Assembly: GCF_017309075.1 (NCBI RefSeq)
Contig: NZ_JAEMGS010000009.1
Coordinates: 1 to 64,000 of the forward strand
Reading direction: 5' to 3'
From: Motiliproteus sp. SC1-56
GTDB taxonomy: Bacteria > Pseudomonadota > Gammaproteobacteria > Pseudomonadales > Balneatricaceae
Length of the DNA: 64,000 bases
Shown here: in pieces, positions 12,365 to 24,679 of the stretch
Layout: each line of letters starts with the position of its first letter
Position numbering within the stretch: position 1 is the first letter of the stretch
Made by a program: the position numbers and the translations under genes
The notes under the pieces: model-generated
The model's input: the letters and a program-made list of their open reading frames with translations, nothing else
Databases searched by the model: none
Told to the model about the DNA's origin: nothing

Positions 12365-13402
12365 TCACTGAATCAGATACGGGTCGAACTGAGGCGTGGC
12401 ATATTCCACAAACCCCTCGTCACCCTTGATAATAAAAAACGCCGCCAGTTCCATCCGTTCGGCAAGAGCCCGCCCCCGCTCATCTCCCAACACCATCAGG
12501 GCCGTGGCCAAAGCATCGGCCCGGGCACAGGAGGAATCCAGCACAGTCACCGAGGCGAGCTTGTGCGCAATGGGGCGCCCGCTGGTGGGGTCGATGGTGT
12601 GCGAATAGCGCACCCCGTTTTCCTCAAAGTAGTTGCGGTAGTCGCCGGAGGTGGCGATGGCCGTATCCTGCACCCGAATGATCCGCTGTACCGCCCGGGT
12701 CTCGCTGCGAGGACTTTCAATGGCGATTTTCCAGGCTTCGCCACCGGGCTTGGTCCCCTGGGCTCGAAGCTCGCCGCCTACCTCCACCAAAAATGCGTCG
12801 GTTTCCGTCGCTAGCGCTTCTGCCAGCTGATCGACCGCGTAGCCCTTGGCGATGGCGGAGAGGTCGAGGTAGGCGTTGTTATGTTTACGCAACGCCGGCG
12901 GCGCCTCTCGCACCTCGATGTTTCGATAACCGATCTCCTCGCGGGTACGGTCAATGATTTCTTGGGAAGGAGCCTTGGATATGGCCGCCCCCGGTCCGAA
13001 CCCCCAGAGGTTCACCAACGGACCGACAGTCATATCAAACGCGCCTTGCGACAATTCGCTGATCTCAATTCCCAGCGCCACCACCCGCCCGGTCTCTTCG
13101 GACACGGCCTGCCACTGCCCGCTGGCCTCGCGGTTGAAACGGCTTAGTTCCGAATCGTCCCGGTACGTGGACATGCGTCCCTCGATGCGGTCCAGGATGC
13201 CTTGCAAGCGTGCCTGCAGAGGGTCGAGATCAAGGTTGGCCGGGCCAACCAGCTTCACGCTGTAGCTGGTGCCCATGGTGGCACCCTGCAAAACGTGAAC
13301 GACGGCCTCGCGGCCGCCGTTAGAGCAACCGCTCAGCGCCAGCAGGGTCAGCCCGAGGGCTGCCCAGCGGACGAGAACGGCTGCATTACAAAGCGTGACC
13401 AT
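12365..13402 (-). CDS. apbE: FAD:protein FMN transferase ApbE, lipoprotein
   Basis: ApbE covalently attaches FMN from FAD through a phosphoester bond to threonines of NqrB and NqrC. The 345-residue protein starts with a lipoprotein signal whose lipobox is LALSGC (Cys near residue 26). Family motifs follow: GATMGTSYSVKL, the central FDMTVGPLVNLWGFG, AKGYAVDQLAE and a late GDYRNYFEENGVRYSHTIDP with GRPIAHKLASVTV. It lies 9 bases after nqrF in the same operon, next to its substrates and nqrM. Confidence 0.94.
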   Translation of the reverse strand: MVTLCNAAVLVRWAALGLTLLALSGCSNGGREAVVHVLQGATMGTSYSVKLVGPANLDLDPLQARLQGILDRIEGRMSTYRDDSELSRFNREASGQWQAVSEETGRVVALGIEISELSQGAFDMTVGPLVNLWGFGPGAAISKAPSQEIIDRTREEIGYRNIEVREAPPALRKHNNAYLDLSAIAKGYAVDQLAEALATETDAFLVEVGGELRAQGTKPGGEAWKIAIESPRSETRAVQRIIRVQDTAIATSGDYRNYFEENGVRYSHTIDPTSGRPIAHKLASVTVLDSSCARADALATALMVLGDERGRALAERMELAAFFIIKGDEGFVEYATPQFDPYLIQ

Positions 13403-13411
13403 TAACTGCCG

Positions 13412-14635
13412 TTAGCCACCGAAGTCGTCGAGGAGAATGTTCTCGGGCTCGACGCCCAGGTCTTCCAGCATCTTGATCACGGCCGAGGTCATCATCGGCG
13501 GTCCACACATGTAGTACTCGCAATCCTCAGGCGCCTCGTGGTCCTTCAGGTAGTTTTCGTACAGCACGTTATGGATAAAGCCGGTGTAGCCGTCCCAGTT
13601 ATCCTCGGGCAGCGGATCGGACAGGGCCAGGTGCCACTCGAAGTTGGGGTTTTCCTCGGCCAGCTGGTCGAACTCTTCCTGGTAGAAGGCTTCGCGCATG
13701 GAGCGGGCGCCGTACCAGTAGGAGATCTTGCGGGTGGACTTCAGGCGCTTGAGCTGGTCAAAGATGTGCGAGCGCATGGGGGCCATACCGGCACCGCCGC
13801 CCACGAAGACCATCTCGGCGTCGGTGTCCTTGGCAAAGAACTCACCGAAGGGACCGTACACGGTAACCTTGTCGCCGGGCTTGAGGCTGAAGACGTAAGA
13901 GGACATCTTGCCGGGGGGCACGTCGTCACGTCCGGGGGGCGGTGTGGCCACACGGATGTTGAACTTGACCACGCCCTTCTCTTCCGGGTAGTTCGCCATG
14001 GAGTAGGCGCGAATCACGGTCTCGTCGACCTTGGAGACGTAACGCCAGATGTTGAACTTGTCCCAGTCGGGGTGGTACTCCGGATCGATGTCGAAGTCCT
14101 TGTAAGCCGCAACGTGGGGCGGGCATTCAAGCTGCACGTAGCCACCGGCGCGGAAGTTTACGTCCTCGCCCTCGGGCAGACGCAGGGTCAGCTCCTTGAT
14201 GAAGGTGGCGACGTTGGGGTTGGACTCAACGGTACACTCCCACTTCTTCACGCCGAAGACGTCGTCTTCCACTTCGATCTTCATGTCCTGCTTAACAGCC
14301 ACCTGGCAGGAAAGACGCCAGCCTTCGCGCTTCTGGCCCTTGGTAAAGTGGCTCTCTTCAGTGGGCAGCATGTCGCCGCCCCCGTCCTCGACGATACACT
14401 TGCACTGCGCGCAGGTACCGCCGCCGCCGCAGGCCGAGGAGAGAAAAATCCCCTGGCCGGCGAGGGTGCCCAGCAGCTTGTCGCCGGCCGGGACCTTGAT
14501 GGTTTTTTCGGGATCGCCATTGATCTCGATCGTCACATCACCGCTGTTGACCAGCTTGGAGCGGGCGAAAAGAATCACCGCTACCAGCGCCAGTACCACG
14601 GCTGTGAACATGATTACACCGAGTATAATTTCCAT
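13412..14635 (-). CDS. nqrF: Na+-NQR subunit F, NADH-oxidising flavo-iron-sulfur subunit
   Basis: This 407-residue electron-entry subunit of Na+-NQR takes electrons from NADH through FAD to a 2Fe-2S cluster. One N-terminal membrane anchor ([20 protein letters not shown]) precedes a ferredoxin domain with [14 protein letters not shown] plus a later Cys (WRLSCQV). A flavin-reductase fold follows, with RAYSMANYP binding FAD and [20 protein letters not shown] binding NADH. The C-terminal YMCGPPMM motif is present. Length is the same as Vibrio NqrF. It is the last structural gene of nqrABCDEF. Confidence 0.97.
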   Translation of the reverse strand: MEIILGVIMFTAVVLALVAVILFARSKLVNSGDVTIEINGDPEKTIKVPAGDKLLGTLAGQGIFLSSACGGGGTCAQCKCIVEDGGGDMLPTEESHFTKGQKREGWRLSCQVAVKQDMKIEVEDDVFGVKKWECTVESNPNVATFIKELTLRLPEGEDVNFRAGGYVQLECPPHVAAYKDFDIDPEYHPDWDKFNIWRYVSKVDETVIRAYSMANYPEEKGVVKFNIRVATPPPGRDDVPPGKMSSYVFSLKPGDKVTVYGPFGEFFAKDTDAEMVFVGGGAGMAPMRSHIFDQLKRLKSTRKISYWYGARSMREAFYQEEFDQLAEENPNFEWHLALSDPLPEDNWDGYTGFIHNVLYENYLKDHEAPEDCEYYMCGPPMMTSAVIKMLEDLGVEPENILLDDFGG

Positions 14636-14672
14636 GTTCGTTTAACCTTTTATTGATCCGTACCGCGCAGCC

Positions 14673-15281
14673 TTAGAGCTGCACCCCAGAGAAGGACATA
14701 AAGCCCAGCGACATCAGACCGACGGTGATGAAGGTGATGCCGAGGCCGCGCAGGCCGTGGGGCACGTCGCTGTACTTGAGCTTCTCGCGGATTCCCGCCA
14801 GGGCGGTGATGGCCAGGGCCCAGCCCAGACCGGCACCCAGGCCGTACACCACGGACTCGCCGAAGTTGTAATCCCGCTCCACCATGAACAGTGCACCGGC
14901 CATGATGGCGCAGTTTACGGTGATCAGCGGCAGGAACACCCCCAGGGCGTTGTAAAGCGGCGGGAAGTACTTATCCAGGATCATCTCCAGGATCTGTACC
15001 ATGGCCGCGATAACCCCGATGTAGGAGATGTATCCCAAAAAGCTCAGGTCCAGCTCAGGCAGGCCGGCCCAGGAGAGGGCGCCGTCAGCCAGCAGGTAGG
15101 TGTAGATCAGGTTGTTGATCGGCACGGTGATGCCCAGCACCACGATAACCGCAACGCCCAGACCGATGGCGGTCTGCACCTTCTTGGAGATGGCGATAAA
15201 GGTACACATCCCCAGGAAGAAGGCGAGGGCCATGTTCTCGATGAAAATCGATTTAATGAACAGGCTAATATAATGTTCCAC
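14673..15281 (-). CDS. nqrE: Na+-NQR subunit E
   Basis: This 202-residue integral membrane protein has six predicted membrane helices. It pairs with NqrD, and the conserved cysteines of the two (here VNCAIMAG and [16 protein letters not shown]) hold the intramembrane iron centre that passes electrons from NqrF to NqrC. Typical NqrE features are [20 protein letters not shown] at the N-terminus and [20 protein letters not shown] at the end. It sits between nqrD (12-base gap) and nqrF. The related RnfA is excluded by the surrounding nqr genes. Confidence 0.96.
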   Translation of the reverse strand: MEHYISLFIKSIFIENMALAFFLGMCTFIAISKKVQTAIGLGVAVIVVLGITVPINNLIYTYLLADGALSWAGLPELDLSFLGYISYIGVIAAMVQILEMILDKYFPPLYNALGVFLPLITVNCAIMAGALFMVERDYNFGESVVYGLGAGLGWALAITALAGIREKLKYSDVPHGLRGLGITFITVGLMSLGFMSFSGVQL

Positions 15282-15293
15282 GACTCTCTCCTC

Positions 15294-15941
15294 TTACTTG
15301 GTGTTGGGCGCGATGGTGAACTCGGGCTGTTCCACCTGGTTCTTCTTCCAGGCGCGCAGCCCCCAGATCATCAGGCCGATGACAAAGAAAGCCGAGGGCG
15401 GCAGCAGCATCAGGCCGTTGGCCACGTACCAGCCGCCGTTGTTCACCAGCGAGAAGATCTCGACACCGAACAGGGAGCCGGAGCCGAACAGTTCGCGGAT
15501 AAAGCCGACGAACATCAGCACCGCACCGTAGCCCAGGCCGTTACCGATACCGTCCATGAAGCTGATGCCGGGGGCGTTCTTCATGGCGAAGGCTTCGGCC
15601 CGCCCCATCACGATGCAGTTGGTGATGATCAGACCGACGAATACCGACAACTGCTTGGACAGGTCGTAGACGAAGGCCTTGAGCACCTGGTCAACTACGA
15701 TTACCAGGGAGGCAATGATGGTCATCTGCACGATGATCCGAATGTTGTTCGGAATATGGTGCCGGATCAGGGACACGAACAGGTTGGAGAACCCGGTGAC
15801 GGCGATAACCGCCAGCGACATGACCAGCGCCACCTTGAGGGAGCTGGTAACCGCCAGGGCCGAGCAGATCCCGAGGATCTGCAGGGCGATGGGGTTGTTC
15901 TCAAAGACCGGTTTTGTGACGACTTCTTTAACTTGAGACAT
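15294..15941 (-). CDS. nqrD: Na+-NQR subunit D
   Basis: This 215-residue, six-helix membrane subunit is homologous to RnfE and forms the iron-binding intramembrane pair with NqrE. Its conserved cysteines are in [14 protein letters not shown] and [15 protein letters not shown]. The family-typical start ([20 protein letters not shown]) is present. It lies 2 bases downstream of nqrC and 12 bases upstream of nqrE, consistent with tight translational coupling. Confidence 0.96.
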   Translation of the reverse strand: MSQVKEVVTKPVFENNPIALQILGICSALAVTSSLKVALVMSLAVIAVTGFSNLFVSLIRHHIPNNIRIIVQMTIIASLVIVVDQVLKAFVYDLSKQLSVFVGLIITNCIVMGRAEAFAMKNAPGISFMDGIGNGLGYGAVLMFVGFIRELFGSGSLFGVEIFSLVNNGGWYVANGLMLLPPSAFFVIGLMIWGLRAWKKNQVEQPEFTIAPNTK

Positions 15942-15943
15942 GA

Positions 15944-16726
15944 TTAAACCTCTCCTGAACGCAGTTTGGCCAGGAAGGGCGCGTAGCCGTTCTCACCCAA
16001 CCAGAACTGAACCAGATTGGTGACGCCGTTGGAGGTCAGGGTGGCGCCGGCCAGGCCGTCGATCTTGTGCTCGGCGTTGGCGGTGCCCTGCTCAACCTTG
16101 CCCTTGATCAGACCGATGGCCGGATCCAGGGGATTGTCGGCGTAGACTTCCTTACCCGGCCAGAGCGCTTTCCAGCTGGGGTTGTCCACCTCGCCGCCAA
16201 GGCCGGGGGTTTCGGCGTGCTCATAGAAGCCGAGACCGACGATGGTGTTCAGGTCGCCTTCCAGGGCCATGAAACCGTAGAGGGTAGACCAGAGCCCCTT
16301 GCCGTGGATCGGCAGAATCAGCTTCTGGAGCTTATCGCCGTCCTTGACCATGTAGAGGGTCTTGTAGCGCGAGTGGCGCTTGATCCCAGCCTGGTCAGCG
16401 TCACCGCTCAGGGTGATCGCCGCGGCAGGGTCCTTGGCGGCCTTGCGCTCGTCGAGTTTGAGCGGATCGACGTCATCGGCCCAGGTGTTGGTCTCCAGGT
16501 CCAGTACCCGTGCGGTGATCTGGTTGTCAAAGACCTGGTTGATATCCTGCCCCTGGATCTCGATCTGAGCCGCGGCCAGGATATTGCTCTTCATGTCCAA
16601 CGCCTTGTTCGCCTCCTGCATGGGCTTGAGGCCCACGGCGGCGGCCGATACAAGCACCGCGCAGACTACGCAGAGCGAGATGGTGACGATCAGCGTTTTG
16701 GAGATGGTATCGTTGTTAGTGGACAT
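15944..16726 (-). CDS. nqrC: Na+-NQR subunit C, covalent FMN carrier
   Basis: This 260-residue subunit has a single membrane helix ([20 protein letters not shown]) and a periplasmic domain. The flavinylation site is the Thr in [13 protein letters not shown] near residue 225, the D-x-x-(S/A)-G-A-T-x-T pattern that ApbE modifies with FMN. The periplasmic fold keeps [15 protein letters not shown] and [17 protein letters not shown]. Its start overlaps the 3' end of nqrB by 11 bases. All features are ordinary for the family. Confidence 0.97.
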   Translation of the reverse strand: MSTNNDTISKTLIVTISLCVVCAVLVSAAAVGLKPMQEANKALDMKSNILAAAQIEIQGQDINQVFDNQITARVLDLETNTWADDVDPLKLDERKAAKDPAAAITLSGDADQAGIKRHSRYKTLYMVKDGDKLQKLILPIHGKGLWSTLYGFMALEGDLNTIVGLGFYEHAETPGLGGEVDNPSWKALWPGKEVYADNPLDPAIGLIKGKVEQGTANAEHKIDGLAGATLTSNGVTNLVQFWLGENGYAPFLAKLRSGEV

Positions 16727-17924
16727 TGCGCAGCTTCCTCCGCTTGATGTTGGCCTGCACCACGAAGTAGTCGATCAGCGGCGCAAAGAGGTTGGCGAAC
16801 AGGATCGCCAGCATCATGCCTTCGGGGAAGGCGGGGTTGACCACACGGATCAGCACCACCATGACGCCGATCAGCGCGCCGAACCACCACTTGCCGGTGT
16901 TGGTCATGGACGCGGAGACCGGGTCGGTCGCCATAAACAGCATACCGAAGGCGAAACCACCCATTACCAGGTGCCAGTGCCAGGGCACGGCGAACAGCGG
17001 GTTGGTATCGGAGCCGATCAGGTTGAACAGCAGGGTCATGCCGATCATGCCCACCATCACGCCGGCGACGATGCGCCAGGCCGCGATCTTGAAGAACATC
17101 AGCAGGCCGCCGCCGATCAGCAGCGCCAGGGTGCTGGTCTCGCCCACGGAGCCCTGAATGTTACCCATGAAGGCGTCCATCCAGGTGATGTTGTTGGCCA
17201 GGATCTCTTCCACCCCACCGGTCTGAGCCAGGCTCAGGATGGTGGCGCCGGAGAAACCGTCCACCGCGGTCCAGACCGCGTCACCGGAGAGCTGCGCCGG
17301 GTAGGCGAAGAACAGGAAGGCACGGCCGGCCAGGGCCGGGTTGAGGAAGTTCTTGCCGGTACCGCCGAAAACTTCCTTGCCGATCACCACGCCGAAGCTG
17401 ATGCCCAGGGCTACCTGCCACAGCGGAATGGTGGGCGGCAGGATCAGGGCGAACAGCACGGAAGTAACGAAGAAGCCTTCGTTGACTTCGTGGCCGCGCT
17501 TCATGGCAAACAGCACTTCCCAGAAACCACCAACGATGAAGGTCACCAGGTAGATCGGCAGGAAGTAAGCCGCGCCGTAAATGAAGTTATCCCAGATGCT
17601 GTCGGGGTTGTGACCGGCCAGGGCGTCGATGATCGCGCCACGCCAGCCGACCGCCTCGGTCAGGCCCATGGCCTCCATGGCGGTGTTGGCCTGGAAGCCC
17701 ACATTCCACATGCCGGCGAACATCGCCGGGAAGGTGCACATCCACACCAGGATCATCATCCGCTTCAGGTCCACGGCGTCGCGCACGTGAGCGGTGGTCT
17801 TGGTGATCTGGCCGGGGGTGTAGAAAATGGTATCGACCGCTTCATAGAGGGCGTACCAGTTTTCGTACTTGCCACCCTTGTGGAAGTGCGGCTCGAGTTT
17901 GTCCAAGTAGGAACGAATGCTCAC
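16716..17924 (-). CDS. nqrB: Na+-NQR subunit B, Na+-translocating membrane subunit
   Basis: This 402-residue polytopic subunit carries covalent FMN and riboflavin and forms the main Na+ path. The FMN-attachment Thr is in [13 protein letters not shown] near residue 226. The N-terminal soluble extension ([20 protein letters not shown]) and about ten hydrophobic helices match NqrB. It begins 2 bases after nqrA ends and overlaps nqrC at its 3' end. It is related to RnfD but is identified as Nqr by its length and operon. Confidence 0.97.
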   Translation of the reverse strand: MSIRSYLDKLEPHFHKGGKYENWYALYEAVDTIFYTPGQITKTTAHVRDAVDLKRMMILVWMCTFPAMFAGMWNVGFQANTAMEAMGLTEAVGWRGAIIDALAGHNPDSIWDNFIYGAAYFLPIYLVTFIVGGFWEVLFAMKRGHEVNEGFFVTSVLFALILPPTIPLWQVALGISFGVVIGKEVFGGTGKNFLNPALAGRAFLFFAYPAQLSGDAVWTAVDGFSGATILSLAQTGGVEEILANNITWMDAFMGNIQGSVGETSTLALLIGGGLLMFFKIAAWRIVAGVMVGMIGMTLLFNLIGSDTNPLFAVPWHWHLVMGGFAFGMLFMATDPVSASMTNTGKWWFGALIGVMVVLIRVVNPAFPEGMMLAILFANLFAPLIDYFVVQANIKRRKLRNVH

Positions 17925-17926
17925 AA

Positions 17927-19345
<1,419 letters not shown>

Positions 19346-19486
19346 TCAACAATGCCCCAACCAAAAAAACCGCCGTATTATAAAGACGCAGGGTTTTATT
19401 TTCCACTCAACCAATGGGCTATATGGGGTTATTTCGGCACCGGGACTGCAATTGATAAATAACACCCAACCATTACGCCAAATACA

Positions 19487-19514
19487 AAAAAAGCCGCTTT
19501 TCAGCGGCTTTTTT
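19487..19514 (-). terminator. Intrinsic terminator of gap
   Basis: AAAAAAGCCGCT - TTTC - AGCGGCTTTTTT. Read on the minus strand it is a 6-bp GC-rich stem flanked by A/T runs, ending 22 bases past the gap stop codon. The symmetry also allows activity on the plus strand, but no plus-strand gene ends here. Confidence 0.85.
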
Positions 19515-19535
19515 AAGACAATCAACGCGCGGCTA

Positions 19536-20966
19536 TCACCCCTCGATGGGGAACGCCTTGAGGGTTGAGCCGGTAATCTGCTGCAGCAGGCGAACCACCT
19601 GACAGCTGTAACCGAACTCGTTGTCGTACCAGACGTATAGCACGCAGGAGTCGCCGTTGACGATCGTAGCCAGACCGTCCACCACACCGGCGGCGCGAGA
19701 CCCGACGAAATCGGTGGAAACCGCCTCGGGGCTGTTGCTGTAGTCGATCTGCTTTTGCAGATTGGAGTGCAGCGCCGTGTCACGCAGGAAGGTGTTGAGT
19801 TCCTCCTTGGTGGTTTCCTTCTCCAGGTTCAGGTTCAGGATTGCCATGGAGACGTTGGGCGTGGGTACGCGGATTGCGTTGCCGGTCAGCTTGCCTTCCA
19901 TCTCGGGCAGCGCCTTGGCCACCGCCTTGGCAGCACCGGTCTCGGTCAGCACCATGTTGAGGGCGGCGGAACGTCCGCGCCGATCCCCCTTGTGGTAGTT
20001 GTCGATCAGATTCTGGTCGTTGGTGTAGGCGTGCACAGTCTCCACGTGACCGTTCTTGACCCCGAACTGGTCGTTAACGGCCTTCAGCACCGGGGTAATG
20101 GCGTTGGTGGTGCAGGAAGCCGCGGAGAGAATAGTATCCTCGTCGGTGACGTCACCGTTGTTGACACCCATGACGATGTTCTTCACCCCTTTACCCGGGG
20201 CGGTCAGCAGCACACGGGCAACCCCGTTGGCCCGCAGATGCAGCGCCAGGCCGTCGGCATCGCGCCACTTGCCGGTGTTGTCGATCACTACGGCGTTGCT
20301 GATGCCGTAGGCGGTGTAGTCGATGGTGTCGGGGGCGTCGGCGTAGATCACCTTGATCACGTTGCCGTTGGCGGTGATGGTGTTGTCTTCCTCGTCGACG
20401 GTGATGGTGCCCAGGAAGGACCCGTGCACGGAGTCACGACGCAGCAGACTGGCACGCTTCTCCAGGTCGCCGCCCTGGCCACGCACCACGATGGCCCGCA
20501 GGCGCAGGTTCTGACCGCCACCGGTTTTTTCGATCAGCAGGCGTGCCAGCAGGCGGCCGATGCGCCCGAAACCGTAAAGCACCACGTCAGTGGGCGCAGG
20601 CTCTTCGCCCTGGCGGATCGCGTCCGCCAGCTCAGCCTTGACGAACTCCTCCAAGGAAGCGCCGCCCCCTTCCTTCTTATACTTAACCGCCATTTTGCCG
20701 ACATCGATGTGCGCGCGGCCCAGGTCCAGCTTGTCCATGATCTCAAGAATCGGGTAGGTGTCCTGGGGCGACAGCTCCTCACCCTCGATCTGACGGGCAA
20801 AGCGGTGGGCTTTGAGAATATTGATGACCGAGCGGTTAACCACGATCTTGCCGAATACAGAGGTTTCGACGCCGCGCTCACGGGAGAGGCGGCCAATCAC
20901 AGGGATCATCGCCTCAGCTGAGGCCTCACGCTCTTTCCAATCGGCAAAGACAGTTTCTTGACTCAC
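19536..20966 (-). CDS. gap: Glyceraldehyde-3-phosphate dehydrogenase, long form
   Basis: NAD(P)-dependent phosphorylating GAPDH of the 470-490-residue class found in Pseudomonas and relatives. A ~125-residue N-terminal extension (WKEREASAEAMIPVIGRLSR) precedes the nucleotide-binding start (VVLYGFGRIGRLLARLL). The catalytic Cys is in SAASCTTNAITPVLKAV near residue 284, and DNEFGYSCQVVRLL closes the protein. The start codon is GTG with GGAG 9 bases upstream. The gene is divergent from mfd and upstream of nqrA, as I recall for P. aeruginosa PA3001/PA3002, where this isoform is linked to gluconeogenesis. The role here is inferred from that. Confidence 0.93.
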   Translation of the reverse strand: MSQETVFADWKEREASAEAMIPVIGRLSRERGVETSVFGKIVVNRSVINILKAHRFARQIEGEELSPQDTYPILEIMDKLDLGRAHIDVGKMAVKYKKEGGGASLEEFVKAELADAIRQGEEPAPTDVVLYGFGRIGRLLARLLIEKTGGGQNLRLRAIVVRGQGGDLEKRASLLRRDSVHGSFLGTITVDEEDNTITANGNVIKVIYADAPDTIDYTAYGISNAVVIDNTGKWRDADGLALHLRANGVARVLLTAPGKGVKNIVMGVNNGDVTDEDTILSAASCTTNAITPVLKAVNDQFGVKNGHVETVHAYTNDQNLIDNYHKGDRRGRSAALNMVLTETGAAKAVAKALPEMEGKLTGNAIRVPTPNVSMAILNLNLEKETTKEELNTFLRDTALHSNLQKQIDYSNSPEAVSTDFVGSRAAGVVDGLATIVNGDSCVLYVWYDNEFGYSCQVVRLLQQITGSTLKAFPIEG

Positions 20967-21011
20967 GGGGGCTACTCCAATGTCGTCAGAGAATAGAAAA
21001 ATGGGAGCCGT

Positions 21012-21040
21012 ATTATGCGCTTTTCCGCCAATGCGGGCAA
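21012..21040 (-). promoter_or_regulatory. Candidate sigma-70 promoter of gap
   Basis: On the minus strand TTGCCC (21035-21040) and CATAAT (21012-21017) are separated by exactly 17 bases. The predicted start near 21004 leaves a leader of about 38 bases before the gap GTG codon. The -35 is 4/6 and the -10 is 5/6 to consensus. Confidence 0.6.
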
Positions 21041-21235
21041 ACCCGGACTTCTATACTTTAGCCTCAACAATTTAGCGTCGACGGCTCCTGTTTGGCGACA
21101 TTTGCCTACATTTAATGCAGTTTTGCTTTTGATAAAGCGGGTCGGCGTGGGCCAATTGCGCTCGCAGCGCAAGCCGCTACAATGCCCCAACTTCTGCCAA
21201 CCCGCTTTCCCGACCACCAAGAGACTGCTTTATCC

Positions 21236-24200
21236 ATGAGCCTGCTGCTGCCTTCCGACCTGCCCGCCGCCCGCCCCGGCTCCATACGTTACCTGGGCAA
21301 CCTGAAGGGCAGCGCCCGGGGCCTGCTGATCACCGAAGCCGCGCGCGCAACCAACGGCATGATTCTGGTGGTGGCCAAAAATTCGGAATCAGCGGCTGAG
21401 CTGGTGGCCGAGGCACAGTTTTTCGACCCGCAGCAGACCCTGCTCAGTTTTCCGGACTGGGAGACCCTGCCCTACGACAGCTTCTCCCCCCACCAGGATA
21501 TTATTTCCGATCGTCTGCTCTGCCTGCACCGCATGCAGCAGACCAGTCGCGGGATCCTGATCGTCCCGGCCACCTCCCTGATGCAGCGGCTGCCCCCGCG
21601 CAGCTACCTGGCCGGCCACAGTCTGGTGCTGGACAAGGGGCAGACTCTGGATCTGGAGCTGATGCGCACCAGCCTCACCGACGCCGGTTACCGCGCCGTC
21701 GACACCGTTTACGAGCACGGTGAATTCGCGGTGCGCGGGTCGATTCTGGATCTTTATCCCATGGGGTCGCCGCTCCCCTACCGCATCGACCTGTTTGATG
21801 ACGAAATCGACAGCCTGAGGACCTTTGACCCCGAGACCCAGCGCTCGGTGGAGCAGGTGGAGCAGGTACGGCTGCTGCCGGCCCGGGAGTTCCCCCTCAG
21901 CCAGGCCGCCATCGCCCGTTTCCGCCAGGCCTGGCGCGAGCGCTTTGACGTCGACCCCCGCCACTGCCCGGTCTACCAGGACGTCAGCAGCGGCATCGCG
22001 CCGCCCGGGATCGAATACTACCTGCCGCTCTTTTTTGAAGAGACCGCAAGCCTGCTCGACTACCTGCCCGGCAACTGCGAACTCTTCACCGAGGCGGGCC
22101 TGGAGGCGGCCTGCCAGGAGTTCTGGGAAGAGATCCGCAGCCGTTACGAGAGCCGTAGCCACGATATCGAGCGCCCCATCCTGGCGCCCCACGAGAGTTT
22201 TCTCGAGGTCAACAAGCTCTTTGCCGCCTTTAAAGCCCTGCCGCGCACCGAGCTGAGCCGCGAACCCAGCCGCATCGACCTGGCCGCCGCCGAACCGCCC
22301 GAGCTGCCGGTGGAGGCCAAGAGTGAACGTCCCCTGGGAGCGCTTGAGCAACTGATTGAGGAGCACGGCGGGCGGCTGCTGTTCTGCGCGGAATCGGCCG
22401 GGCGTCGCGAAAGCCTGCTGGAGCTGCTTGCACGCATCGACCTGCACCCGGTCAACGTCCCCGACTGGCCGAGCTTTGCCGCCGGCGACGACCTCTGCGC
22501 CATTCTCACGGGGCCGGTGGATGCGGGCCTGAGCCTGCCCAAGGCAGGCATCGAGCTGATCACCGAAAACCAGCTCTTCGGCCAGCGGGTCATGCAGCGC
22601 CGGCGGCGGGAGGCGGTGCAGGACAACAGCGATCTGATCTTCCGCAACCTGACCGAACTGCAGGTGGGCGCCCCGGTGGTGCACGACCAGCACGGCGTGG
22701 GACGCTACCTGGGCTTGCAGACCCTGGACCTCGACGGTCAGGCCAACGAGTTCCTGACCCTGGAGTACGCTGACGGCGCCAAGCTCTACGTGCCGGTGGC
22801 GAGCCTGCATCTGATCTCCCGCTACTCAGGGGCCAGCGACAATCTGGCGCCGCTGCACAAGCTGGGCACCGACCAGTGGTCCAAGGCCAAGCGCAAGGCC
22901 CAGGAGAAGATTCGCGATACCGCCGCCGAGCTGCTGGATATTTACGCCCGCCGCGCTGCCCGCCAGGGGCGCCAGTTCACCCTGGACGAAACCGACTACG
23001 CCGCCTTCGCCGAGGGTTTTCCCTTTGAAGAGACCCCGGACCAGGCCCTGGCCATCGCCGCGGTGATCCGCGACATGACCGCCCCCACCCCCATGGACCG
23101 GCTGGTGTGCGGTGACGTCGGCTTCGGCAAGACCGAGGTTGCGCTGCGTGCCGCCTTTATCGCCGTCCAGAACGGCGGCCAGGTGGCGATTCTCGCTCCC
23201 ACCACCCTGCTGGCCCAGCAGCACTTCCAGACCTTCCAGGACCGTTTCGCCGATTGGCCGGTGAACGTGGAGGTGCTGTCGCGCTTTCGCGGCGCCAAGG
23301 AGCAGAAGGCCACCCTGGCAGGCCTTGAGTCCGGAGAGGTGGATATCGTGGTCGGCACCCACAAGCTACTCACCGCCGACGTAGACTTTTCCCAGCTGGG
23401 GCTGCTGATCATCGACGAGGAGCACCGCTTCGGCGTCCAGCAGAAGGAGAAGATCAAGACCCTGCGCGCCAACGTCGATATTCTCACCCTCACCGCCACC
23501 CCCATTCCGCGCACCCTCAACATGTCGATGTCGGGAATGCGCGACCTCTCCATCATCGCCACTCCGCCGGCACGACGCCTGTCGGTCAAGACCTTTGTCC
23601 GGCAGAAAGACAAGGCCCTGGTCAAGGAGGCCATCCTGCGTGAGTTGCTGCGCGGCGGCCAGGTCTATTACCTGCACAACGAGGTCAAGACCATCGACAA
23701 CCTGGCCCGGGAGCTCGCCACCCTGGTGCCCGAGGCGCGCATCGCCATCGGTCACGGGCAGATGCGCGAGCGGGAGCTGGAGCAGGTGATGTCCGACTTC
23801 TACCACAAGCGCTTCAACGTGCTGGTCTGCACCACCATTATCGAGACCGGGATCGACGTGCCCAACGCCAACACCATCATCATGGAGCGGGCCGACAAGT
23901 TCGGCCTGGCCCAACTGCACCAGTTGCGCGGCCGCGTGGGGCGCTCCCACCACCAGGCCTACGCCTACCTGCTGACGCCCCCCGCCAAGTCCCTCACCAG
24001 CGACGCCCGCAAGCGCCTGGAGGCGATCGAAGCGGCAGCCGAACTGGGTGCCGGCTTTACCCTGGCCACCCATGACCTGGAAATTCGCGGCGCCGGCGAG
24101 CTGCTGGGCGACGAGCAGAGTGGGCAGATGCAGAGCATCGGTTTCAGCCTCTACATGGAATTGCTGGAAGAGGCCGTGGAGTCCATTCGCGAAGGCAAGG

Positions 24201-24673
24201 CCCCGGCCATGGACAAACCCCTGCACCAGGGCGCCGAAATCAACCTGCGGGTGCCGGCCTTGATACCCGACGATTACCTGCCCGACGTACACAACCGGCT
24301 GATCCTCTACAAGCGGATTGCCAGCGCCAAGACCGGCGATGCGCTCAAGGAGCTGCAGGTGGAGATGATCGACCGTTTCGGCTTGCTCCCCGAACCCCTG
24401 AAGAACCTGTTCCGCCTCACCCAGCTCAAGCTCAAGGCCCAGGCGTTGGGCATCGCCAAGCTGGACGCCGGGGCCGAGCGCGGGCGCATCGACTTCGAGA
24501 CCAACACGCGGGTCGACCCCCTGACCCTGGTCAAGCTGGTGCAGACACAACCGCAACGCTATGGACTGGAAGGGGGCAACCGGCTTAAATTCACCCTGGA
24601 GATGAGCAGCAGCGAGCAGCGCTTCCAGGCGGTGGAACGCCTGCTCTCCCAATTGGCCCCCGCAGGAGAATAA
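21236..24673 (+). CDS. mfd: Transcription-repair coupling factor
   Basis: This 1145-residue ATP-dependent DNA translocase removes RNA polymerase stalled at lesions and recruits UvrA. The N-terminal UvrB-like module includes LLSFPDWETLPYDSFSPHQD. The RNA-polymerase-interaction region and a superfamily 2 motor follow, with Walker A GDVGFGKTEVALRA (about 626) and DEEH box IIDEEHRFG (about 727). ATPIPRTLNMSMSG and the TRG region with ETGIDVPNANT come next. Length matches E. coli Mfd (1148). The ATG at 21236 gives the family N-terminus; an in-frame ATG at 21182 would add 18 residues. csiV follows after 6 bases. Confidence 0.97.
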   Translation: MSLLLPSDLPAARPGSIRYLGNLKGSARGLLITEAARATNGMILVVAKNSESAAELVAEAQFFDPQQTLLSFPDWETLPYDSFSPHQDIISDRLLCLHRMQQTSRGILIVPATSLMQRLPPRSYLAGHSLVLDKGQTLDLELMRTSLTDAGYRAVDTVYEHGEFAVRGSILDLYPMGSPLPYRIDLFDDEIDSLRTFDPETQRSVEQVEQVRLLPAREFPLSQAAIARFRQAWRERFDVDPRHCPVYQDVSSGIAPPGIEYYLPLFFEETASLLDYLPGNCELFTEAGLEAACQEFWEEIRSRYESRSHDIERPILAPHESFLEVNKLFAAFKALPRTELSREPSRIDLAAAEPPELPVEAKSERPLGALEQLIEEHGGRLLFCAESAGRRESLLELLARIDLHPVNVPDWPSFAAGDDLCAILTGPVDAGLSLPKAGIELITENQLFGQRVMQRRRREAVQDNSDLIFRNLTELQVGAPVVHDQHGVGRYLGLQTLDLDGQANEFLTLEYADGAKLYVPVASLHLISRYSGASDNLAPLHKLGTDQWSKAKRKAQEKIRDTAAELLDIYARRAARQGRQFTLDETDYAAFAEGFPFEETPDQALAIAAVIRDMTAPTPMDRLVCGDVGFGKTEVALRAAFIAVQNGGQVAILAPTTLLAQQHFQTFQDRFADWPVNVEVLSRFRGAKEQKATLAGLESGEVDIVVGTHKLLTADVDFSQLGLLIIDEEHRFGVQQKEKIKTLRANVDILTLTATPIPRTLNMSMSGMRDLSIIATPPARRLSVKTFVRQKDKALVKEAILRELLRGGQVYYLHNEVKTIDNLARELATLVPEARIAIGHGQMRERELEQVMSDFYHKRFNVLVCTTIIETGIDVPNANTIIMERADKFGLAQLHQLRGRVGRSHHQAYAYLLTPPAKSLTSDARKRLEAIEAAAELGAGFTLATHDLEIRGAGELLGDEQSGQMQSIGFSLYMELLEEAVESIREGKAPAMDKPLHQGAEINLRVPALIPDDYLPDVHNRLILYKRIASAKTGDALKELQVEMIDRFGLLPEPLKNLFRLTQLKLKAQALGIAKLDAGAERGRIDFETNTRVDPLTLVKLVQTQPQRYGLEGGNRLKFTLEMSSSEQRFQAVERLLSQLAPAGE

Positions 24674-24679
24674 CCCCCA